From Deltaproteobacteria bacterium (GTDB lineage: Bacteria; Desulfobacterota; Binatia; UBA9968): DNA of 13,996 nucleotides. Every line of letters begins with the position of its first letter. The stretch's first letter is position 1. This document shows, piece by piece, positions 5,340 to 12,563 of this stretch. Position numbers and translations under genes: made by a program. Location: positions 1 through 13,996 of the forward strand of contig JAHFAP010000058.1 of assembly GCA_023250495.1 (NCBI GenBank). The letters run 5' to 3'. Under the pieces are notes generated by a model. It was given only the letters and a program-made list of their open reading frames with translations, made no database searches and was not told where the DNA came from.

Positions 5340-6815
5340 TCAATCTTTTCTGGGCTCCCAGCGGAGCACAGGTCTTCTCGCCGCCCGGGCCTCGTCCAGC
5401 CGGCCCACCGGCGTCGTATGGGGCGCACCCTTGACCAGGGCGGGATTCTCTTTGGCCTCGCGGGCGATGGAGATCATCGCATCGGCGAACGCATCCAGGG
5501 TCTCTCGACTTTCAGTCTCCGTCGGCTCGATCATCAGCGCCCCGGACACGACCAGAGGGAAGTAGATGGTGGGAGGATGAAAGCCGTAGTCCAGCAATCG
5601 TTTGGCGATGTCAAGCGTGCTGACGCCCTGCTTCTGCTGGTGCCGGTCGGTAAAGACGCACTCATGCATGCAGGGTTCGGTGGAAGGTAAGTGAAAGGTT
5701 TCTTCCAGTTTCTTTTTTAGGTAGTTGGCATTGAGCAGCGCCATGCGGCTCGTCTCTTCAAGCCCGTCAGCGCCTAGAGAGATGATATAGGTATAGGCGC
5801 GCACCAGCACGCCGAAATTGCCGAAGAAGGAGCGGACCCGACCGACAGTTTTGGGAAAGTCCTCCCGCAACTCGTAGGCCTCGTCCCTTTTCTGAATCCG
5901 CGGAACCGGGAGATAGTGGCGGAGGAACGCCTTGACTCCCACAGGGCCGGCGCCGGGCCCGCCGCCTCCGTGAGGAGTGGAGAAGGTCTTGTGCAGATTG
6001 ATGTGCAGAACGTCCACTCCCATGTCCCCCGGCTTGGCGATGCCCATGAGGGCGTTCAAGTTCGCGCCGTCCAGGTAGAGCAGCCCGCCTCGCCTGTGAA
6101 CCAAATCGGCGATCGCCTGAATGTTTTTTTCGAAGACGCCGAGAGTGTTCGGATTCGTGATCATCAGGGCGGCCACGCTTTCGTCCATCACCTGCTCCAC
6201 CGCCGCCGGCTCGATAATCCCCTGTTTGTTGGAGTTGATCTGAATCACTTCATAGCCGCAGAGCGTCGAGCTGGCCGGATTGGTCCCGTGGGCCGTGTCG
6301 GGAACGATGATCTTACGGCGCGGGTTTCCCCTCTCGGCGAGGCAGGCCCGGATGAGCATCAGCCCGGTCAGCTCTCCTTGAGCCCCGGCGGCCGGCTGCA
6401 GCGTCACGTCATCCATGCCGGAGATCTCCGCGAGCATCCTCTCGAGCTGGAAAAGCAACTCGAGGGCTCCCTGAATCAGCTCGGGCGGCGCCAGCGGATG
6501 GAGCAGAGCAAACCCCGGCAGGCGCGCCACCACTTCATTGACCTTGGGGTTGTATTTCATCGTGCAGGAGCCGAGCGGGTAAAACTGGCTCTCGATCCCG
6601 AAGTTAAGATGAGAGAGACCGGTGAAGTGGCGCAAGACTTCGAACTCGCCCATCTCGGGAAAGCCTGAAATCTCATCGCGCAGCAGCTCAGGGGGAAGCT
6701 CGGCGGCGCCCTTTTCCTCGGGCCAGAAAAAACCGCTTCTCCCCGGCGAGCCGCTCTCGAAAATCAAAGGGGCATCGGAACCCCGGCCGTTAGCGCCCGC
6801 AGAACGTTCTCGCAA
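5340..6815 (-). CDS. gcvPB: Glycine dehydrogenase (decarboxylating) subunit 2, P-protein C-terminal part
   Basis: This 491-residue protein is the second half of the split two-subunit P-protein of the glycine cleavage system. It carries SQFYPLGSCTMKYNPKVNE, PAAGAQGELTG, PDTAHGTNPAS, LYLDGANLNA and the PLP site NLHKTFSTPHGGGGPGAGPV, with the Schiff-base lysine at K276. With GcvPA it decarboxylates glycine and passes the aminomethyl group to the lipoyl arm of GcvH. The start is unusual: a TTG at 6815 preceded by GAGGAG with a 10-nt spacer, overlapping the end of gcvPA by 26 nt. Most family members begin at the PLIFE motif, which here is residue 16, so the N-terminus is extended. The overlap suggests translational coupling of the two P subunits. 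Confidence 0.97.
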   Translation of the reverse strand: MRERSAGANGRGSDAPLIFESGSPGRSGFFWPEEKGAAELPPELLRDEISGFPEMGEFEVLRHFTGLSHLNFGIESQFYPLGSCTMKYNPKVNEVVARLPGFALLHPLAPPELIQGALELLFQLERMLAEISGMDDVTLQPAAGAQGELTGLMLIRACLAERGNPRRKIIVPDTAHGTNPASSTLCGYEVIQINSNKQGIIEPAAVEQVMDESVAALMITNPNTLGVFEKNIQAIADLVHRRGGLLYLDGANLNALMGIAKPGDMGVDVLHINLHKTFSTPHGGGGPGAGPVGVKAFLRHYLPVPRIQKRDEAYELREDFPKTVGRVRSFFGNFGVLVRAYTYIISLGADGLEETSRMALLNANYLKKKLEETFHLPSTEPCMHECVFTDRHQQKQGVSTLDIAKRLLDYGFHPPTIYFPLVVSGALMIEPTETESRETLDAFADAMISIAREAKENPALVKGAPHTTPVGRLDEARAARRPVLRWEPRKD

Positions 6816-8136
6816 GCTGCTCGATCTCCTCTTCTTCGTTCATTTCGGTCACGCAGATGAGAAGGCTGTCCTGAAGCTCTGGATACCACTCGGCCAAAGC
6901 GATCCCGGGGACGATTTTGTTGGAAATAAAACGGGCCCGGCGCTCCGCCCATCCGCTCACCTTGAGGACGAATTCGTTAAAGAATGGCCCGGTAAAGACG
7001 GGAACCAGGCCAGCCTCTTTCACCAGGCGCTCTCTGGTCCGGTGCGCGCGCCGCGCATTGACCTCGGCAAGGCGGCGCATGCCGCCTTTTCCCAGAGTGG
7101 CCATGAAGACGGTCGCCGCCAGCACGCACAGCGTTTGACTGGTGCAGATGTTCGACGTCGCCTTCTCGCGCCGGATATGCTGCTCACGCGTCGAGAGCGT
7201 CAAAACAAAGCCTCGCCGTCCCTCGCCGTCCACCGTTTCTCCTGCCAGCCGGCCGGGCATGCTGCGAATAAATTTTTTCTGACAGGCGAAAAAGCCAAAA
7301 CCGGGACCGCCGAGGGCCATCGGCACCCCCAAGCTCTGCCCTTCGCCGACAGCGATATCCACCCCCCAGGCGCCGGGCGGCTTCAGCAGGGCGAGCGACA
7401 CAGGCTCGGTCGTAACCGTCGCCAGCAGCGCCCCGGCGCGATCGCAGGCCTCCTGAATGACGGCAAGATCTTCAATGACGCCGAAGAAATTGGGATAGCC
7501 CACAACCACGCACATGGCCTTCTCGTCCATATGGCCCTTGAGAAACTCAACGTCGGTTCCGCCGCTCTCGGTAAAGGGTGTCTCCACGAGCTCGACATCC
7601 TCCAGGTTCTTGAGGTAGGTGGCGATGACTCTGCGATACTGCGGGTGAAGCGAGAGAGAGAGAAAAACCCGATGCCTTCCTTCTTGAAGGCGTCTCGCCA
7701 TGAGCACCGCCTCCGCGGCCGCCGACGCGCCGTCGTAGAGCCCGGCGTTCGCGACGTCCATCCCGGTGAGCTGGCAAATCAAGGTTTGAAACTCGTACAT
7801 GGCCTGGAGCGTTCCCTGGCTGACTTCAGGCTGGTAGGGAGTGTAGGAGGTCGAGAATTCAGAGCGGGAGATGATCGCATCGACGGCGCTTGGAATCGCA
7901 TGGTGATAGATCCCACCGCCGAGAAAAAGGCGCCAGTCTTGGGCGGTGGCATTTTTGGCCGCCAGGGCGGCCATCCGTTTTTTTACCGCGACCTCGGTCA
8001 AACCTTGCGGGAGAGAGATTCCCGCCCGCTCTCTCAGGGAACGGGGAATATGTTCAACCAGCTCTTCGATTCTGCTTAGACCGATCGCCTGGAGCATCTG
8101 CTCCTTGTCCGATGGAGTATGAGGGGTATAGCGCAT
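6790..8136 (-). CDS. gcvPA: Glycine dehydrogenase (decarboxylating) subunit 1, P-protein N-terminal part
   Basis: This 448-residue protein is the first subunit of the split P-protein. It opens MRYTPHTPSDKEQML, the usual GcvPA start. It then shows FLGGGIYHHAIPSAVD (about 71-86), TPYQPEVSQGTLQAMYEFQT (about 99-118), GLYDGASAAAEA (about 132-143), GGPGFGFFACQ and TSNICTSQ. The length is typical. It has the fold of PLP enzymes but not the lysine, which lies in GcvPB. It begins 8 nt after gcvH ends, and its last codons overlap the start of gcvPB, so the P subunits and GcvH are cotranscribed. No disruption is visible. Confidence 0.97.
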   Translation of the reverse strand: MRYTPHTPSDKEQMLQAIGLSRIEELVEHIPRSLRERAGISLPQGLTEVAVKKRMAALAAKNATAQDWRLFLGGGIYHHAIPSAVDAIISRSEFSTSYTPYQPEVSQGTLQAMYEFQTLICQLTGMDVANAGLYDGASAAAEAVLMARRLQEGRHRVFLSLSLHPQYRRVIATYLKNLEDVELVETPFTESGGTDVEFLKGHMDEKAMCVVVGYPNFFGVIEDLAVIQEACDRAGALLATVTTEPVSLALLKPPGAWGVDIAVGEGQSLGVPMALGGPGFGFFACQKKFIRSMPGRLAGETVDGEGRRGFVLTLSTREQHIRREKATSNICTSQTLCVLAATVFMATLGKGGMRRLAEVNARRAHRTRERLVKEAGLVPVFTGPFFNEFVLKVSGWAERRARFISNKIVPGIALAEWYPELQDSLLICVTEMNEEEEIEQLARTFCGR

Positions 8137-8144
8137 GAAAAATC

Positions 8145-8594
8145 CTATTTCTTCTCCTTTTCATCTTCTTCCTCCTCGTCCTCCTCTTCCTCTTCCTCCT
8201 CGTCCGCTCCCTTTTGTTGCTCGATGTACTCCGCGTATTCTTCCGCGCTCATCAGATCCTTGAGGTCGTCCATATCCGTCATCTCCACCTTGATCATCCA
8301 CCCATCGCCGTAGGGATCCTCGTTGATGGTCTCGGGGCTTTCCGGAAGGGCATCGTTGATCTCGAGGACCTTGCCGCTGACCGGCGCATAGACATCGGAA
8401 ACGGCCTTGACCGACTCCACGGCGGCAAACGGATCATCCTTAACCACTTTCTCGCCTACTTCGGGGAGTTCCACGTAAACGATATCGCCGAGCTCGTGCT
8501 GGGCGTATTCGGTGATGCCGATGATCGCGGCCTTGTCCTCGACCAGCACCCATTCGTGTTCTTTGGAATATTTCAACCCGTCAGGAAACTCCAT
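8145..8594 (-). CDS. gcvH: Glycine cleavage system H protein with an acidic C-terminal tail
   Basis: This 149-residue protein is the lipoyl carrier of the glycine cleavage system. It has KYSKEHEWV near the N-terminus, an ITEYAQHELGDIVYVELPE core and the lipoylation segment AVESVKAVSDVYAPVSG, whose modified lysine is K63. PYGDGWMIKVE closes the fold. Typical H proteins end near residue 130. This one continues with a tail beginning GADEEEEEEEDEEEED, in which 16 of the last 19 residues are Asp or Glu. Two ATG codons lie in tandem; the second (8594) is preferred because AGGAGG then has a 6-nt spacer, against 3 nt for the first (8597). The start overlaps the gcvT stop, so the two are probably coupled. 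The tail is not part of the lipoyl domain and its role is unknown. Confidence 0.96.
   Translation of the reverse strand: MEFPDGLKYSKEHEWVLVEDKAAIIGITEYAQHELGDIVYVELPEVGEKVVKDDPFAAVESVKAVSDVYAPVSGKVLEINDALPESPETINEDPYGDGWMIKVEMTDMDDLKDLMSAEEYAEYIEQQKGADEEEEEEEDEEEEDEKEKK
8148..8210. repeat. Low-complexity polypyrimidine/polypurine tract encoding the GcvH tail
   Basis: On the + strand this stretch is almost entirely C/T, made of TCC, TTC and TCT triplets; on the coding strand it is GAA/GAG/GAT. Such strand-asymmetric triplet tracts are prone to replication slippage and can form triplex structures. It could therefore vary in length between relatives without changing frame. Confidence 0.7.
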
Positions 8595-9739
8595 CATTCT
8601 CCTCCTTTGGCTTTTACCTCAACTGGCTGACGACGATAAAAAGGCAAAGGGACAATCCGCGCCCCTACCCGCCGATCTCGGATTTCCACCTCCACGCTGT
8701 TTCCCACAGCCGCATGCTCCGCCCGAACGTAACCCAGCGCGATCGCCCGCCCCAGCGTCGGCGATTTCGTCCCGCTGGTCACGTCGCCGAGCCGCTCTCC
8801 CTGCTTGAGAATCGGATAGTGGCTTCGAGCGATGCCCGGCTCGCTCATCTCCAAACCGACGAGCTTGCGCTGAACGCCCTGCTGTTTTTGCCTGAGCAGA
8901 TCTTCCCGGCCGAGAAAATTCCCCTTGGAAAATTTGACCACCCATTCCAAACGCGACTCCAGCGGCGTAGTGGAATCATCCAGCTCATGGCCGTAGAGCG
9001 GAAAGGCGCTCTCGAGACGCAGCGTGTCCCTGGCGCCGAGGCCGGCCGGCTGCAGCCCGTGCTCGCTCCCCGCGTCCATCAACGCGCCCCACAACTTCTG
9101 CCCTTGCGTAGGATCGCAAAAAATCTCAAACCCGTCCTCGCCCGTATAGCCGGTGCGCGCCACCAGGGAGTGAATCCCGCCCACCTCGCCGAAGAGGAAG
9201 TGAAACGGCTTGATCACTTCCAGACGCAGCCGAGTCAAACGCTGCAGAATCTTCTCCGCCAACGGGCCTTGGAGCGCGAGTTGGATGTAATGGGAGCTGG
9301 TATTCTCTACCTCCGCGCTGCCGCCTGACCGTTTCTTAATCCAGTCAAAGTCCTTATCCGTGTTTGAGGCGTTGACGCAAATGAGGATATGATCCGCCTC
9401 AAGCGGGTAGATCACGACGTCGTCGATGATCCCGCCCTGCTCGTTGAGCAGCAGGTTGTACTGCGCCTGCCCGTGCTGCAATCGCGAGAGATCGTTGGCT
9501 GTGAGCATCTGGCAGAGATCCAGAGCGCCGCGGCCTCGAACTTCGACTTCGCCCATGTGGCTGACGTCGAAAAGGCCGGCGCGGCCGCGCACCGCCAAAT
9601 GCTCTTCGATCACGCCGCGGTACTGGACCGGCATCTCCCAGCCGGCAAACTCCACCAACTTCGCCCCCAGGCGTCGATGGACCAGATAAAGCGGAGTTCT
9701 CTTCAACTTCTGGACTTGGAGTGTGGCTGGCGCATTCAC
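8594..9739 (-). CDS. gcvT: Aminomethyltransferase (T protein of the glycine cleavage system)
   Basis: This 381-residue protein transfers the methylene group from aminomethyl-lipoyl-GcvH to tetrahydrofolate, releasing ammonia and 5,10-methylene-THF. It begins with KRTPLYLVHRRLGAKLVEFA, followed by GWEMPVQY, then LFDVSHMGEVEV, the folate/catalytic segment NEQGGIIDDVVIYPL (acidic residues D106/D107) and ARTGYTGEDGFEIF, ending with YRRQPVEVKAKGGE. Length and motifs are normal. The start is GTG at 9739, nine nt after the folD stop, with GGAGGG only as a rather distant ribosome site. A TTG at the LKRTPL segment is a possible later start. The stop overlaps the gcvH ATG. Confidence 0.96.
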   Translation of the reverse strand: MNAPATLQVQKLKRTPLYLVHRRLGAKLVEFAGWEMPVQYRGVIEEHLAVRGRAGLFDVSHMGEVEVRGRGALDLCQMLTANDLSRLQHGQAQYNLLLNEQGGIIDDVVIYPLEADHILICVNASNTDKDFDWIKKRSGGSAEVENTSSHYIQLALQGPLAEKILQRLTRLRLEVIKPFHFLFGEVGGIHSLVARTGYTGEDGFEIFCDPTQGQKLWGALMDAGSEHGLQPAGLGARDTLRLESAFPLYGHELDDSTTPLESRLEWVVKFSKGNFLGREDLLRQKQQGVQRKLVGLEMSEPGIARSHYPILKQGERLGDVTSGTKSPTLGRAIALGYVRAEHAAVGNSVEVEIRDRRVGARIVPLPFYRRQPVEVKAKGGE

Positions 9740-9748
9740 GCGACCGGT

Positions 9749-10609
9749 CTAACCCTCCCGCTGGAGTGATTCCTTTGCCGCCCTTAAGGTATTGAAGAGA
9801 AGCATGCAGATCGTCATCGGCCCAACGCCTCCGGGGACGGGCGTGATCCGAGAAGCGCGCTCTTTGGCGCCCTCGAACTCGACATCGCCGGACAGTTTTC
9901 CGCTGGGGAGCCGATTGACTCCGACGTCGATTACCACCGCGCCAGGCTTGATCCAATCACCACGGATCAGCCCGGCCTTCCCGATGGCCGCGACCAGGAT
10001 ATCGGCCCGGCCGACCTCGTCCCTGAGTTGGGCCGTTCGCGAGTGGCATACGGTCACGGTGGCGTGCCGGGCCAGGAGCATCAACGCGACCGGCTTGCCC
10101 ACGATGTTGCTGCGACCGACCACCGTCGCGTTCTTTCCCTTAGGATCGCAGCCGACGAAATCCAACAGCTTCATGATCCCCATCGGCGTGCATGGTTTGA
10201 AGCCCTCCCCGCCTAAAAGCAGAAGTCCCTGATTGACAGGATGAAATCCGTCGATGTCCTTTTGTGGTGAGACCGCCTCGAGGACCCGCTCCGCGCGGAT
10301 GTGGGCGGGCAGCGGTAGCTGAACCAGGATGCCGTGGATCTCTTTTTTCCGATTCAGGTTGTGAATCAGAGAGAGAAGCTCTTTTTCCGAAACGGACGCC
10401 GGAAGAATATGCTCGTCGGAACGAATGCCGACTTCCTTGCACGCCTTCTCCTTGTTTTTTACGTAGAGATGAGAGCCGGGGTCATCACCGACCAAGACCA
10501 CGCCCAGTCCGGGGACCAATCCCCATCTGCGCTTCAGCCCGTCGATCTCCTCTTTGACCTGCGCCTGAATCTCCCGCGCAACCGCCTTGCCGTCGATAAT
10601 CATTCCCAT
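9749..10609 (-). CDS. folD: Bifunctional methylene-THF dehydrogenase / methenyl-THF cyclohydrolase
   Basis: This 286-residue protein interconverts 5,10-methylene-THF and 10-formyl-THF using NADP. Family features run in order: IIDGKAVAREI at the start, GVVLVGDDPGSHLYVKNKEK (Tyr49 and Lys53 of the YVxxK active-site motif), LVQLPLPAHI, PQKDIDGFHPVN, the nucleotide-binding segment ATVVGRSNIVGKPVALML, and TPVPGGVGPMT near the end. Length is typical. The start at ATG 10609 has GGGGA five nt upstream; ATG 10603 is an equally good family start, and TTG 10621 is unlikely. It is the first gene of the operon. Its product uses the one-carbon unit released by the downstream glycine cleavage genes, which explains the linkage. 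Confidence 0.96.
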   Translation of the reverse strand: MGMIIDGKAVAREIQAQVKEEIDGLKRRWGLVPGLGVVLVGDDPGSHLYVKNKEKACKEVGIRSDEHILPASVSEKELLSLIHNLNRKKEIHGILVQLPLPAHIRAERVLEAVSPQKDIDGFHPVNQGLLLLGGEGFKPCTPMGIMKLLDFVGCDPKGKNATVVGRSNIVGKPVALMLLARHATVTVCHSRTAQLRDEVGRADILVAAIGKAGLIRGDWIKPGAVVIDVGVNRLPSGKLSGDVEFEGAKERASRITPVPGGVGPMTICMLLFNTLRAAKESLQREG

Positions 10610-10634
10610 AACTTTCCCCAATCAGGTTAAAGAA

Positions 10635-10662
10635 TCTATACAGGAAAAAAACTTTTTGTAAA
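10635..10662 (-). promoter_or_regulatory. Predicted promoter of the folD-gcv operon
   Basis: Read on the minus strand, TTTACA (10662-10657) and TATAGA (10640-10635) are separated by 16 bp containing an A/T-rich run. Transcription would begin about 20 nt before the folD ATG. That short leader has no room for a glycine riboswitch. Confidence 0.55.
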
Positions 10663-10671
10663 GAGCAAAGC

Positions 10672-10701
10672 TTGACAACTCGACATCGGCATAGATAGAT
10701 T
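10672..10701 (+). promoter_or_regulatory. Predicted promoter of the LeuCD-like operon
   Basis: A perfect TTGACA (10672-10677) is followed after 18 bp by TAGATT (10696-10701), four of six matches to the -10 consensus. It is back-to-back with the folD promoter, the two -35 boxes being about 10 bp apart, so a regulator bound here could affect both operons. The leader to the first gene would be roughly 75 nt; I see no convincing structure in it. Confidence 0.5.
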
Positions 10702-10781
10702 CGCCGCAGCGCACGGTTCTCCAACAACGAAGGCCAAGGGGTGCAGTTCTCGATGGCCGGCGCCGGATGTGGAGTCTTTCG

Positions 10782-12059
10782 ATGGGAATGACGATCACAG
10801 AGAAGATCATAGCGCGGGCTGCCGGCAAGGAGCGGGTGAAGGTCGGCGACTTCGTCAACGCCGGCGTCGATAAGCTTTACATCAAAGACCTTCGCTTCTC
10901 AAAAAAGGAGGACGCGAAGGGTCTTTACGGAGTCCTGTTAGAAGTGCTCCAAAGTATGGGAACCGACCGCGTTTGGGATGCGAAGAGGATCATCACGAAC
11001 CTCGATGAGCAGCCTGCGCGAACCGACCGGCGCGCGGAAGGCCAGGATATGGCGAGAAAGTTTGCGCGGGAGCAGCAATCGATTCTCTACGAAGGAGCAG
11101 AGGGCGGGATCGGCCACAACGTCATGGTGGAGCACGGCCACGTCAAGCCGGGCGAGTTCATCGTCGGGGCGGACTCGCACACCTGCACCTACGGCGCCTT
11201 GGGCAGCTTTGCGACGGGCATCGGCTTTACTGAGACGATCGGCGTCCTGGCGACAGGGAAGATCTGGCTCAAGGTCCCACCCGCGATCCGCTTTGAGCTG
11301 ACGGGCAAGCCCGGCCCGTGTGTGGTCGGAAAGGATATCGTTCTGTGGGCCGCGGGAAAGATCGGCTACGAAGGCGCGATCAATAGAACCTTGGAATATA
11401 CCGGGCCGGGAATCAACGAGGTCTCCATCGAAAGCAGGCTCACGCTGTGCAACATGGCGGTGGAAATGATCGCCGTGAACGCCATCGTCCCGCCCGACGA
11501 CCGAACGGTCGCCTACGTGCGCGAAGTCAGCGAAGGCGGCTTCGATATCCTTCAGAGCGATCCCGACGCCCAATATGAGCAGGCCTACACCGTCGATCTA
11601 TCCAAGATAGAGCCCCAGGTCGCCGCGCCGGAATACCCGGCGAACGCGCATCCCGTAGGTGATTTCCGTGGAATGAAGATCCATCAAGGCTTTATTGGAA
11701 CCTGCACGAACGCCAGGATCGAGGATCTGCGCATGGCAGCGGATATTTTAAGAGGGAGAAAGGTCCAGCCTGGAATCCGTCTCATCATCACCCCGGCATC
11801 CTTCGAGGCTCACCGCCTGGCGGAGAAAGAAGGCCTGCTGGAGATTTTTCGCCAGGCCGACGCAACCGTGACCTCATCGGAATGCGGCCTCTGCGTGAGG
11901 CCCTCGCTCGCGGCGGGAGAGGTCTGCATCTCTTCAGGGAATCGGAATTATCGGGGCCGCATGGGTCCGAAAGAGTCCAGCGTCTTTCTCAGCAACGCGG
12001 CCACCGTTGCGGCGTCGGCCGTCACCGGCGAGATCACGGACCCGAGAGAGCTTTTGTGA
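10782..12059 (+). CDS. Aconitase/LeuC-family hydro-lyase large subunit, divergent
   Basis: This 425-residue protein is a LeuC-type large subunit of the aconitase superfamily, the group that includes isopropylmalate, homoaconitate and 2,3-dimethylmalate dehydratases. Framework motifs are intact: GEFIVGADSHTCTYGALG, FATGIGFTE, and the [4Fe-4S] cysteines in GTCTN (C308) and SECGLC (C368, C371), then NRNYRGRMG. Two usual active-site segments differ. The DHxxP motif reads LDEQP, so the Asp-His pair is lost if the alignment is correct. The GGICHQ segment reads GGIGHN, losing Cys but keeping His. The region after the second cysteine pair (CVRPSL) is also unusual. The ATG at 10782, with TGGAG 8 nt upstream, is favoured over ATG 10767. 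It is paired with a small-subunit gene starting 8 nt later. The substrate is probably not isopropylmalate, but that is inference. Confidence 0.9.
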   Translation: MGMTITEKIIARAAGKERVKVGDFVNAGVDKLYIKDLRFSKKEDAKGLYGVLLEVLQSMGTDRVWDAKRIITNLDEQPARTDRRAEGQDMARKFAREQQSILYEGAEGGIGHNVMVEHGHVKPGEFIVGADSHTCTYGALGSFATGIGFTETIGVLATGKIWLKVPPAIRFELTGKPGPCVVGKDIVLWAAGKIGYEGAINRTLEYTGPGINEVSIESRLTLCNMAVEMIAVNAIVPPDDRTVAYVREVSEGGFDILQSDPDAQYEQAYTVDLSKIEPQVAAPEYPANAHPVGDFRGMKIHQGFIGTCTNARIEDLRMAADILRGRKVQPGIRLIITPASFEAHRLAEKEGLLEIFRQADATVTSSECGLCVRPSLAAGEVCISSGNRNYRGRMGPKESSVFLSNAATVAASAVTGEITDPRELL

Positions 12060-12067
12060 GGGAAAAA

Positions 12068-12547
12068 ATGGCGCCCCTGGTCGTCAGAGGACGGATCTGG
12101 AAGTTCGGCGATTCCATCGATAACGGGAACATCGACGGCGTCATGGAAGGAGTCGATCCGGAATTCAAAAACAAGGTGGCGCCCGGCGATATCCTTGTCG
12201 CGGGCAAGTTCTTCGGCATGGGAGCGAGCGACGAGCATGCCCCGCGTTTCCTGAAGCAGGCGGGGATCGCCGCCATCGGGGCGGAATCCATATCCAACAT
12301 TTACCAACGCACTCTTGTGAATATCGGACTGCCGGCCATGGAGTGTCCAGGGATTTCTCGCTTGGTAGAAGAAGGAGATGAGATCGAGATCGATTTCACC
12401 TCGGGAAAGGTCCCAAACCTCCGCAGCGGCCAGATCGGCAGCGGCGACAAGCTCCCTGAAATCGCTCTGAGAATTCTTCAACAAGGTGGCTTGATCCCTT
12501 ATCTCAAGGGGCAATTCGCAAGCAAGGAGACTCGCAGTCAGGTGTAG
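12068..12547 (+). CDS. Aconitase/LeuD-family hydro-lyase small (swivel) subunit, divergent
   Basis: This 159-residue protein is the swivel-domain partner of the preceding large subunit. It opens VVRGRIWKFGDSIDNGNIDG, where LeuD usually has a D-T-D segment. It then has FFGMGASDEHAPRFLKQAGI and AAIGAESISNIYQRTLVNIG, the latter matching the family's later motif. In aconitase and LeuD the segment is normally G-S-S-R-E, with the first Ser as catalytic base and the Arg as a carboxylate binder. Here it reads G-A-S-D-E, so both are replaced. The fold and length are otherwise intact. The ATG at 12068 is preceded by GAGGG with a 5-nt spacer. A GTG at 12056 would give a GTGA overlap with the large-subunit stop and is the alternative start. 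Confidence 0.9.
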   Translation: MAPLVVRGRIWKFGDSIDNGNIDGVMEGVDPEFKNKVAPGDILVAGKFFGMGASDEHAPRFLKQAGIAAIGAESISNIYQRTLVNIGLPAMECPGISRLVEEGDEIEIDFTSGKVPNLRSGQIGSGDKLPEIALRILQQGGLIPYLKGQFASKETRSQV

Positions 12548-12563
12548 GGAGGTCAGAACGCGG

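Noticed and set aside
5916..6668. 250-codon open frame on the + strand
   Set aside because: It is antisense to gcvPB and its sequence is low-complexity and His/Arg-rich, as expected for a shadow.
6622..8079. Long open frame of 485 codons on the + strand
   Set aside because: It runs antisense to gcvPA and the start of gcvPB, has no recognisable domain, and is explained by codon bias in the opposite strand.
10610..10634. Glycine riboswitch before the glycine cleavage operon
   Set aside because: The predicted leader is only about 20 nt, and the folD-gcvT gap is 9 nt; neither can hold the aptamer.
11882..12067. A 62-residue N-terminal extension of the small hydro-lyase subunit
   Set aside because: It lies inside the large-subunit gene in another frame, is Arg/Gly-rich with no homology pattern, and ATG 12068 has a good ribosome site.
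10782..12547. Naming the pair leuC and leuD for leucine synthesis
   Set aside because: Active-site motifs in both subunits differ from isopropylmalate isomerase, and no leuA or leuB is adjacent; the lyase context points elsewhere.
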